DNA of 64,000 nt. It comes from Hydrangea macrophylla. Its lineage: Eukaryota > Streptophyta > Magnoliopsida > Cornales > Hydrangeaceae. The notes beneath the pieces are model-generated. The model was given only the letters and a program-made list of their open reading frames with translations, ran no database searches and was not told where the DNA came from. The first letter of the stretch is position 1; every line of letters begins with the position of its first letter. Below are positions 55,480 to 64,000 of the stretch, piece by piece. The position numbers were made by a program, and so were the translations under genes. The stretch is taken from positions 76,977,669 through 77,041,668 of the forward strand of contig CM066988.1 in NCBI GenBank assembly GCA_033977485.1. The letters are read 5' to 3'.

Positions 55480-57135
55480 CTAAACATGAGTCAGCGGAGA
55501 TGGCTAGATTTGATGAAGGATTACGATCTTTCGATTTAGTATAATCAGGGAAAGGCTAATGTAGTAGCCGATACTTTAAGCCGAAAGACGACAAAGAATC
55601 TAGTCGACGAGCTAACACAGCAAAGAGAATTAGTAAAGGAGATAGAACGCTTAGAATTGGATGTAATCCCAAAACCCAATGGTGGCTTAATGATGGCGAT
55701 CATAGCTCACCCAGATATTATTGACGAGATCAAGGCAGAATAATTTTACGATCTCTACTGGTACAAGATGAGAGACGAGATACCTTTAGAAAAATAACCG
55801 GGGATTACCTTAGAACAAGGAATAGTGATGCTTGGGAACCGGTTGTGTGTACCAAATGTAAAGGACTTGAAAGAGCGACTCTTAGAGGAGGCTCACAGTA
55901 CTAAATATTCAGTTCACTCGGGAAGTAATAAGATGTACCAGAACTTACCAGATAACTTTTGGTGGAGAGGTATGAAGCAGGAAGTGGCTATATGTTTCAA
56001 AGTGTTCGATATGTCAGCAAGTAATAACAGAAAGACAAGTACCTATAGGACTACTACAACCATTACTAGTGTCAGAGTGGAAATGGGATGAGATCATGAT
56101 GAATTTTGTTTTTGAATTTCCACGATCGCTTAACAAGAATGATAAAATTTGGGTCATAGTTGATAGATTAACAAAATCAGCGCATTTTCTACCGATCTAG
56201 ATGACTAAACCTTTGAGGTTGGTAGTATTCTATGTAAAAGAGATTGTAAGACGGAGTTCCAGTAGTGATTGTATCAGATCGTGATAGTAGCTTTACATCG
56301 ATATTTTAGGGAAGTTTGCAAAAAGCTATGGGTACCAAGTTAAGTTTCAGTATCGTATTTCATCCTCAGACCGACAGACAGTCAGAGCAAATGATTCAGA
56401 CTCTGGAAGATATGCTTAGTCTTTGTGTACTGGATCTTGGGAGTGATTGGGAGAAGCACTTACCATTGATTGAATTTGCTTACAATAACGAATTTCAGTC
56501 AAGTATTAGAATGGCGCCTTATGAAGCATTGTATGGGCATAAGTGTCAATCGCTGATTTTTTGGACCGAGGTTGGGGAAAGAAAGTTGTTAGGACCTGAG
56601 ATAATACAGTTGACTACTAAGAAGGTAAAGTTGATTCAGGAGTGACTTAAAGTGGCTTAAAGTCGTTATAAGAGCTATTCCGACTCTAAGCAATGACCGA
56701 TGATATTCGAAGTAGGAGATTTGTATACTTACAAGTATCACCTTCAAAAGGCATAGTATGATTTGGGAAACGTGGAAAACTTAACCTAGGATTCGTAGGA
56801 CCAATTTGAGGTCCTAGATAGGGTAGGACCAATGGTTTATTGCCTAGCCTTGTCATCAGAATTGGAGCATGTGCACAATGTATTCTATGTGTCAATGCTG
56901 AGACGATGTACGACGGATGTGAGTAAGATTATAGTACCAGAATCATTGCAAATCCAAGAAGACTTGACCTACATCGAACACCCTGTAGAGGTCTTGGATC
57001 AAAAAGAGCCAGTATTGAGAACGAAGATGATTCCAATGGTGAAAGTATTGTAGTGTAGTCATACGGTTGAAAAGGCTACATGGAAAAGTGAGGAAGAAAT
57101 GAAGAATGAATATCCGTACTTGTTTGACGTATGAG
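55480..57135 (+). pseudogene. Tekay-B integrase and chromodomain
   Basis: In order: the RNase H-integrase linker (RRWLDLMKDYDL, 55,495-55,525); the zinc-binding region EEAHSTKYSVHSGSNKMYQNL (55,885-55,960) with the Cys pair damaged; core DRLTKSAHFLP (about 56,160-56,200) and VIVSDRDSSF (about 56,270); FHPQTDRQSEQMIQTLEDML with the catalytic Glu (56,355-56,410); then YRLALS-like and HNVFYVSMLRR (56,870-56,900). The chromodomain (57,040-57,135) reads KVL, a TAG where Trp is expected, then HTVEKATWKSEEEMKNEYPYLFDV. Stops and shifts are scattered; the Trp-to-TAG change is a G-to-A transition. Confidence 0.87.
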
Positions 57136-57159
57136 GTATAAGTTTGGGGACAAACTTCC

Positions 57160-57176
57160 TTTTTGGAGGGGAGAGT
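57160..57176 (+). promoter_or_regulatory. Tekay-B polypurine tract
   Basis: TTTTTGGAGGGGAGAGT lies directly before the TGTCACACCC LTR start. Confidence 0.85.
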
Positions 57177-59250
57177 TGTCACACCCGTTCCAGAATTTAC
57201 ATGGATTTTAATATGACATTGTGGTATCATGTGAAATTATTAATGTTTATTAATAATTGAGATGAGTTGAAGTGGGTCAACGGTGAGGTGTCAAGTGAAG
57301 ACACGGGAATCTGGTAATACATGATACATTGGCATGATTAAATGATATTTATGTGATTTAAATGTTATTTGACTCTATCTGGTATTTTGATCAATAATAA
57401 TTATACCTGTTTTGTATAAATTATGGTAACTTTGATATTTGTTTAGATCATTTTTACTATGGTGAGAACGTGAGTGTTACGTGGTATAAAAGGTAGGTGG
57501 TTTAGAGATTCCACATAAATTAGTTTTTGGATCCTTATTTTGGACCCAAACAGAACTTTGTCGAGAACTTTTATAACTTTTAGTTTTCACTAGTCAAATA
57601 ATAAAGTAGACATTTAAGACATTTCGGAAGATAATTAGAAGTTTTGGAAACTCGTGGGGAGGCAAACGTAATTTTTGAAAGCCATGCCTATAAATAGGCA
57701 AGCTTGGATTTCTTTTTGTCTAAACTTTCTAAAAATATCTAAGGAGGAGAGAGAAAAATGAGATTTTGTGCCACGAGCTTCACGACGCCGATCGTCTACC
57801 ATTCGTTTGTCAGTTTTTCTCCAGATTTTAGATTTGAACTCCTCGAGGTAAGAAATTCGGTTTGATACCTATTAGGTCATGCTTGGCTAACTTTTTCTAA
57901 AAATCTAATTTCTAGGAATTTGGAAAAACCCAGTAAAACTTGTAGGAATCGCTTATAATCTGAGATCTGACGTTTATTCAAAGTTAGGAAGAAATCGCAC
58001 GAGGTATGAATTCTAGATCTATGAAATATATGGAATTTACATATTTTGAATATTGACTTTGATATTTTAGATCTAGCTGAAATTCATGTGTTAATTAGGC
58101 CCGTTAATTATGCATGCGAAAATGTTAGAAAAGCATGTATAACTGTCTATACGAGCACGTTATATGTCTACTTGGGTCAAAAGGGAGTTGGGTGCAATTC
58201 CATCTGGGGGTAAGCTCCTCGAACCTTGTGGTATTGAGTATGGTTGTGTCTGGTATGGAGGAAGGCCCAACCAGGACACGATACCTGGTATGGAGGAAGG
58301 CCCAACCAGTGTACGGATGCATGGGAGAGGTGTGCCTTCCACGGCATTGGTTCCATTTACTAGATGAATGCGTACCACTCACCTTAGCAACTATTTTGAT
58401 GTATTTTAGATGTTTTAAGCATGGATTGTTATATAAGCATACATTTAGAATTGTACATTCAGCATATAGCTGAATAGTGGAGGTTTACTCCATTGCAGGT
58501 GAGAAACGAGGAAAGAAGAAGCGTGAGGAGTGTGGCCGAGGAATGCCGGGGAAACACCACTTGTTCATACTTTTGTTATTATTCTAAACTTGTAATAAGA
58601 ATTTGGAAATTGTAATATATTGTAATAGCATTTTAACTTAGACTAGTACTTGTAACCTGTTGTATGACCTCGGTATTTATGTTTTAAATCATGATATTTT
58701 GATTGTTTTGGTATTGGAATTGGTTTGGGGACCCCTGGTGTGATTCCTACAAAATGCTCAGCAAACTGCTAGGAATCAATCAACTGATCAGTGGTACAGT
58801 CGACTAGACCCCTGTTTTTTAAAGAGACTCTTCCAATTTTTGAAAGCATCAGTCGACTGAAGGATGAGAATCAGTTGACTGGTTTCTGCACAAAAATATG
58901 GCATTCTGCATACATAGTGTCCAGTCAACCGGCCAAAGCACCAGTCGACTGAGAAATCGAGGCCCCAGTTGACTGAGTCCCCGACACAGTCGACTGGACA
59001 GGGCTGTTGAATTTTCTTATTTTCTGCTTTTAACCTCCAGTCGACTGGGTCCCCCACAGTTGACTGGACCGCTGATTTTCAAAATGGAATTTTTTGGCAA
59101 TATTTTCAATTGGGAAAATCTTTTTATAACTCTGATTATAATGATTCTTACTTATGTTTTACTATGCTATTTATACTTTAAAGGAATTTGATGAGCCTTG
59201 GTGGCATGCCACGTGTCCTATTTCTGCAAGTAGCAGGATGGGTCGTGATA
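57177..59250 (+). repeat. Tekay-B 3' LTR
   Basis: The 2,074-bp LTR is collinear with 50,375-52,441 and contains TATAAATA at 57,689. CAGTCGACTG words lie at about 58,786-59,067, several in a different CpG decay state from the 5' copy. It ends GGGTCGTGATA. Confidence 0.92.
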
Positions 59251-59255
59251 ATTTC

Positions 59256-59926
59256 ATCTCGTAGTTTTGTAATAGAAGTGGATAATAGCCTTGTATATGT
59301 TTTATTTCATTTTCAAATGTAGGAAGGAATTACTTCCGAGTAACTAGAACTACGTTGTATATTAACTTGGAAAAACATGGAATGGGTTGGTTAAGTTATT
59401 ATGAATCCAAACCCTAGAGTTCGCGTTTTGAATGTTTACTTATCAAATTAATGTTTTGGTTTAATGATTAAGGTAGTTAATGATCGCAAGGGTTGCTTGA
59501 CCTTAGGCAATATCCTGGTGCAAATGGAATGCAACCAGAGGGTCATTCGACCGGTTGAAGTGCCCTCTGCTGTGAGGATTATTGTCGAGGGGTCATTCGA
59601 CCGGTCATACGGGGCATCTCGACCGGTTGAAATACCCCTGCATATTTTCTTTTTCTACCACTTCTGAAAATTATTTAAATATTTTGATTGTTTCTTAGGG
59701 CACATTTGGAATCCTTTTGAATATAAATTGATTCGTTTTAAAATATAATTACGTTTTCAAATTTATACGGATTTTTACAACTTCGAGTGTATTGTTTCAA
59801 AGGAGCGATTACTTATTGTTATCTTTAAAGTTCTTTTTCTGTTGTTATAACTTTTAAATGAGTAGGAAGTGCCTCAGTGGCATGCCAAGTGACCTAGATT
59901 CATATGCGTGGATTTGGGGCGTGAAA
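59256..59926 (+). repeat. Tekay-C 5' LTR, segment 2 of 2
   Basis: This segment continues from 50,374 after the second ATTTC. It carries three copies of a TCGACCGGT-based word at about 59,543-59,632. It ends near GGGGCGTGAAA before the primer-binding site; the exact end is uncertain. Confidence 0.75.
59543..59632 (+). repeat. TCGACCGGT word array in Tekay-C LTR
   Basis: TTCGACCGGTTGAA (59,546), TTCGACCGGTCA (59,596) and CTCGACCGGTTGAA (59,619) are near-palindromes around ACCGGT, in the position equivalent to the CAGTCGACTG array of Tekay-B. Confidence 0.8.
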
Positions 59927-59931
59927 TTTAG

Positions 59932-59940
59932 TGGTATCAG
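59932..59940 (+). promoter_or_regulatory. Tekay-C primer-binding site
   Basis: TGGTATCAG matches the initiator tRNA-Met type; the following bases (ATCAAT) diverge. Confidence 0.7.
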
Positions 59941-60088
59941 ATCAATAGGTTTAGAACCTTGGAACGAGTGACGATATATGCTAAGTGACGTCAAGTGGAG
60001 TGTATGATTGTGACGATAAAATTGTTATCATTATAGAAATGACGCATATGTTTGCATTTGTTAATTGTGATGATGATCTGTGCGCATA

Positions 60089-60103
60089 TATATATATATA
60101 TTA
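60089..60103 (+). repeat. (AT)n microsatellite
   Basis: This is a short run of AT dinucleotides in the Tekay-C leader. Confidence 0.9.
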
Positions 60104-60162
60104 TGGCATAGCATGCATTGTCTTTATGCATTCTACTCATTAGGGTGAATACTTGATACGTC

Positions 60163-60850
60163 ATGGCCAATCCGATAAGAGAGTTGTCACCGCATTCACG
60201 TATGGATTAGATAGTGAATATGGTGGGGAATTTTGTTCAAGCTGTAAGTGAACGAGACCAAATAAATGTTTGGCTCCACCAGTTGAGGTTCAATATATAA
60301 ATGCGCCATCGGTACCACGACCTCAACACACGATCACATAATAGTTCTACAAATGGAGGCCAACTTTGTACCATGGACAAATTGACATAGACTTAGCCGA
60401 TCATTGGATGATGGACATGGAGAGACATTTTTGTACAATAATATGCATCAACGAGGAGAAAATCTTTGCGCATCCGATACATTGATGGAAGAAGCGTTAG
60501 ATTGGTGGAACAATGTGCTTAAACAAGGAAAACCAACTACGTGGGAGGCATTCAAAGACAAATTTAACAAGCGTTTCTTTCCGCAATAGGCTCAAACTCA
60601 GAAATGTCAAGAGTTTGCAAATTTGGTTTAGGGAGATATAATCGTGGGTGAGTATGTGTTTCGTTACAATGCTTTGTTATGCTTTGCAAAATCTACAGTT
60701 CCGACTAATGAGGATAAGGCTCGTAAGTTTGAGGAAGGGCTTAGGGATAATATTCTTAGCCGTGTTGACACTTTACAACACCCGACTGTCTCTCTAGTTG
60801 AGGAAGTCGCCCGTATCACTGAGAAAAGTGTCGAACGATATCGATAAAGA
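60163..60850 (+). pseudogene. Tekay-C gag, broken
   Basis: The ATG at 60,163 (MANPIRELSPHS) runs soon into TAG. Later pieces keep DHWMMDMERHF (about 60,390-60,425), EEALDWWNNVL and WEAFKDKFNKRFFPQ (to 60,589, then TAG), and EYVFRYNALLCFAKSTVP with FEEGLRDNILSRVDTLQHPT (60,644-60,847). This is the same gag type as Tekay-B. Confidence 0.82.
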
Positions 60851-61610
60851 TAACAAGGGAAGAGAACAAACGACAATAGGAGCAAAGGGCAAGGGAATGC
60901 TAAGAATCCATTCACGCAAAGTTAGGGATCATATGTGGGTAGGCAAGGAGGGAGTACATCTACCAGAGACTCAAGACCGTTGTGCCCGACATGTAATATG
61001 TGACACAAAGGGACTTTCCACCTGTTGAGCACATGTTACCTTTGCAAGCAACTAGAGCACATATCCCAAAATTATCCTCTGAACACAATTGTGACTACAC
61101 CAAACATAACCTTGAACACTAAGAGCTATAACCTGAAAAAGAGAGGGCAATGTATTGAGTGTAGCTAACTGGGGCATATAGCGAAGAACTGTCTGAGCAA
61201 GAGACAATCGGGGATGAGTACCATGGCATCGAGTATGTCGAGCGGATGAAAGGCAGGGCAATGTGTGGATAAAGGGAAGGGAGTTGAGCAACAATAAGGA
61301 CGATACTTCCAGCTTAGGTCTTACAATCGTATCAGGTATTCTTCCCATTTGTTCATATACCGCCCGTATACTAATGGATTTTGGTTTAACACATTCATTT
61401 GTCCCCCGATTTTATTAGACATCTAACTGTTAAGTCCGAATCGCTAGGATATGATTTATGCGTATCATTACCCACTAGTAAACCTATGCTAACTTCTTTG
61501 GTATTCAAGTCATGTGAGATCAAGATAGGTGATAAGGTCTTGAGCGTCGATTTGATTTCGTTCACAGTAAATTACTTCGATGTTATCTTAGGTATGGATT
61601 TGTTATAAAA
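60851..61610 (+). pseudogene. Tekay-C nucleocapsid and protease, broken
   Basis: A CCHC knuckle, CIEC-S-stop-LGHIAKNC (about 61,155-61,195), contains a TAA in its middle. The protease loop reads ILMDFGLTHSFV (about 61,365-61,400), Ser to Phe in the catalytic triad, and a shift follows. The rest (61,399-61,608) ends VNYFDVILGMDLL then TAA. Confidence 0.8.
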
Positions 61611-61699
61611 TTGATAGTGAGCAGAAACGGGTTAGTTTCTATCCTTCAGGTCGAGAAGAGTTTACTTTTTAGGAAAGTGGTGTAATCGTACCGCTATAC

Positions 61700-62700
61700 T
61701 TGATATCGATGATTCAAGCAAGTAGGATGTTGAAGAAAGGTTGTTCAGGTTTCTTATGTTCAATTATGGATACACGAATTCTTAGACCACTCGTAGAAGA
61801 CATTCCAGTAGTTCGAGAAGTTCCCGATGTCTTTCCTGATGAACCCAACGTATTGAATGAAAGAGAGCTTGAGTTCATGATAGAAGTAGTACTAGGGTCA
61901 CAACCAGTATCCAAAGCATCGTATCCAATGGCACCGGTAGAATTGAAGGTTCAAATACAGGAGCTACTTGAGAAGGGTTTTATTCGACCTAGCGTTTCGC
62001 CTTGGGGAGCTCTAATTTTATTTGTGATAAAGAAGGATGGAACAATGCGTATGTGCATCGACTATCGAGAGTTGAATAAGTTGACCGTCAAGAACAAATA
62101 TCCATTATCGCGAATAGATGACTTGTTTGATCAGTTGTAAGGGGGCTCGGGTATTTTTAAAGATTGACTTACGATCTGGTTATCACCAGTTGAAGATTAA
62201 GGAAGAAGACATTGAAAAGACAGCTTTTAGGACTCGATATGGACACTTAGAATTTTTGGTAATGCCGTTTTGAGTGACTAACGCACCAGCAGCTTTCATG
62301 GACTTGATGAATTGTGTTTTCAAGGACTATGTAGATGAATGTGTTATTGTGTTCATAGATGACATCCTAATCCATTCCAAGTGTGTTGAAGATCACAAAC
62401 ATCTTCTACGATTAGTTTTATACCAATTACGCAAGAAGAGTTTGTTTGGAAAATTGAAGAAGTTTGAGTTTTGGTTAAAGGAGATTGCTTTCCTTGGACA
62501 TATAGTGTCGGCAAAAGGAATTACTATAAATCCTGAGAATATAGAAGCCGTTACTAATTGGTTAAGATCGACGAATGTGACAGAGATCCAAAGTTTCCTA
62601 GGATTATTTGGATATTATCGAAAGTTTGTGAAGGACTCTTCACATATTGCAATGCCAATGACACAGTTGATGAGGAAAGATATTGTTTTTTAATGGAGCG
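61700..62700 (+). pseudogene. Tekay-C reverse transcriptase, broken
   Basis: The first frame (61,700-62,140) has [39 protein letters not shown] and [21 protein letters not shown] shift at about 62,140 follows in the linker before [16 protein letters not shown]. The second frame (62,274-62,693) begins just after a TGA replacing Gly in MPFG and holds the catalytic VFIDDILIHS, FLGHIVSAKGITINPEN and IQSFLGLFGYYRKFVKD. Both catalytic aspartates are intact. Confidence 0.87.
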
Positions 62701-63285
62701 CGAAATGCAAGGAAAGTTTTCAAGAGTTAAAGAGTCGACTTATGAAGGCACCAATTTTATCCATTCCATCGGGGACCTAAGGGTTTGTCATTTATAGTGA
62801 TGCTTTATATAGAGGTTTGGGTTGCGTTCTTATGCAATATGATAAGGTCATTGCATATGTGTCACGATGAATTAGACCGCACGAGAACTATCCGACATAT
62901 AATCTAGAATTGGCCGCCGTGATTTTGCATTAAAGATTTGGCGACATTGCTTATACGAAGAGAAATGTGAAATATATATGGATCATAAGAGTTTGAAGTA
63001 TATGTTTACTTAGCAAAACTTGAACATGAGGCAAATGAGGTGGCTAGAGTTGATGAAAGACTATGATCTATCGATTCACTATCATCTGGGCAAGGCGAAT
63101 GTAGTCGTCGATGCTCTAAGACATAAAGCACCAACCAACATGGCATCAGATTTGACTTCTCAGAGAGAATTTATTCAAGATATGGAGAATATGGAACTCG
63201 AGATAATTTTGAGAATTGAAAGTGGCTTGATGTCGACAATCATGGCACAACCACTCTTGATTCACGAGATCACGGGAAAATAACT
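62700..63285 (+). pseudogene. Tekay-C RNase H and linker to integrase
   Basis: [29 protein letters not shown] sequence (62,785-62,865), then [16 protein letters not shown] and [10 protein letters not shown] (to about 63,010), are legible with a stop at SR/IRPH and a one-base loss near 62,930. The linker MRQMRWLELMKDYDLSIHY and ADVVVDAL-like region (63,020-63,283) follow in an open frame. Confidence 0.82.
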
Positions 63286-64000
63286 TCAAGACTTGGCTTT
63301 AAAAATGATTTATGATGCAATTCCGATGGGCAAGAAACCAGGATTCACTTTTGAAAACGATGTTTTGAGATTGAGGGGTAGAATTTGTGTGCCTAACGAG
63401 AAAGATTTGAAACGGAACATCCTAGAGGTAGCGCAAAATACGAAGTACACCATTCACTCGGCGAGTTGCAAGATGAATAAGGATTTGAGACATACTTATT
63501 GGTGGCTGGGAATGAAGAGAGAAATAGCATACTATGTTTCCCGATGTACGAATTGTCAACAAGTGAAGGCCGAACTCCAAGTACCTTCGGGATTGTTACA
63601 ACCGTTACTGATAGCTGAGTGGAAATGGGAACACAATACAATGGACTTTGTTAGTGTGTTTCCAAGATCTAAGAGATCAAATACTATTATTTGGGTGATC
63701 GTTGACCATTTGCCAAAATCGTCGCACTTTCTATCACTTTGAACAACTAAGCTGAATATTTTAGCTAAGTCGTATATCCGTGAGATTGTGAGACTACATG
63801 ATATTCCAGTTTCTAGTGTTTCAGATAGAGATAGTAGTTTTAAATCAAAGTTTTAGAGGGCCTTGCAAGAAGCAATGGGTACCAAATTGCATTTCAATAC
63901 CGCTTTTCATCCTCAAACCGATGGTTAATCAAAAAGAGTGATCCAAATTTTGGAAGATATGCTTCGGTTATGTGTACTCAATTTTCAGGGTGATTGGGAA
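63286..64000 (+). pseudogene. Tekay-C integrase, partial (cut by window edge)
   Basis: The open frame 63,293-63,742 has the zinc-binding N-terminus: the first His is replaced (EVAQNTK), while TIHS and RCTNC keep the second His and both Cys. The core has WKWEHNTMDFVSVFPRS with the first catalytic Asp, then a TGA after FLSL. SVSDRDSSF (about 63,810-63,840) gives the second Asp. The third catalytic position reads G-stop-SKRVIQILEDML, where Tekay-B has Q-S-E, so Glu has become Lys. The gene continues beyond the window. Confidence 0.87.

Larger units (their letters stand above)
50375..59250 (+). mobile_element. Tekay-B: full-length degenerate Ty3/gypsy chromovirus
   Basis: The 8,876-bp element has LTRs 50,375-52,441 and 57,177-59,250, a primer-binding site at 52,447, gag, protease, RT, RNase H, integrase and chromodomain in order, and a polypurine tract. 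It is flanked by a perfect 5-bp duplication ATTTC (50,370-50,374; 59,251-59,255). All genes carry stops or frameshifts. Confidence 0.93.
48984..64000 (+). mobile_element. Tekay-C: Ty3/gypsy chromovirus, runs off right edge; 5' LTR split by Tekay-B
   Basis: The 5' LTR is in two pieces (about 48,984-50,374 and 59,256-about 59,926), followed by a tRNA-Met-type primer-binding site (59,932-59,940) and decayed gag, protease, RT, RNase H and integrase core up to the window end. Removing Tekay-B gives an LTR of about 2.06 kb, close to Tekay-B's 2.07 kb. TATA, CTCGTGGGGAG-like and gene motifs come in the same order in both. The exact left end of the LTR is uncertain. Confidence 0.8.

Overview
The window looks like heterochromatic, repeat-rich DNA of a flowering plant with a large genome, probably a eudicot. 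It is AT-rich and contains no intact host gene. Nearly every base belongs to LTR retrotransposons of plant-specific lineages (Tekay/Del-like chromoviruses with an integrase-terminal chromodomain, Athila, Tat/Ogre-like), or to a decayed DNA-transposon island with MULE transposase, plant mobile domain and Myb/SANT-like remnants. I cannot name the species. Lineage names come from protein motifs, primer-binding sites and LTR architecture read by eye, not from a database search.

Layout. (1) A minus-strand Tekay-like element, 'Tekay-A', spans about 32,052-42,453: 5' LTR 39,936-42,453, gag/protease 38,127-39,480, RT/RNase H/integrase/chromodomain 32,095-35,137. Its 3' LTR is also the 5' LTR of a second, left-hand copy whose gag runs off position 1, so this is an LTR-internal-LTR-internal tandem sharing one LTR. 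That shared LTR is split into three pieces (1,296-2,230; 26,496-26,723; about 30,754-32,051) by two insertions. (2) 'Tat-A' (plus strand, 2,231-26,495) is a Tat/Ogre-like element with 3.2-kb LTRs and a non-coding, repeat-filled interior. Inside it sit a minus-strand gag-only LTR element (10,536-13,906) and, in its 3' LTR, a plus-strand Athila derivative (15,668-24,376) with a GGGGG target duplication that carries gag-protease but no RT or integrase. (3) 'Tat-C' (minus, 26,724-about 30,754) is a 5'-truncated Tat relative. (4) A 2,989-bp solo LTR (35,138-38,126, target duplication GCACT) interrupts Tekay-A between protease and RT. (5) At 42,454-48,983 lie a broken MULE transposase, a minisatellite, a broken plant-mobile-domain gene and a Myb/SANT-like remnant. 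(6) 'Tekay-C' (plus, about 48,984 to beyond the right edge) has 'Tekay-B' (plus, 50,375-59,250, perfect ATTTC target duplication) inserted inside its 5' LTR.

Almost all coding regions are pseudogenes. Many lesions are G-to-A or C-to-T changes, including replacement of both RT catalytic aspartates in Tekay-A, as expected for long-methylated DNA. The gag-only, Athila and Tat-A elements could have moved only with enzymes supplied in trans.

The most unusual recurring signal is that all five main LTR families carry their own array of a short, self-complementary, CpG-containing word: GTGCCGC-GCGGCAC in Tat, CTCGCGCGAG in Athila, CTCGAGCGCTC in Tekay-A, CAGTCGACTG in Tekay-B and TCGACCGGT in Tekay-C. 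The words differ between families, but form, repetition and LTR location are shared. In Tat and Athila the array lies about 145 bp upstream of the putative TATA box.
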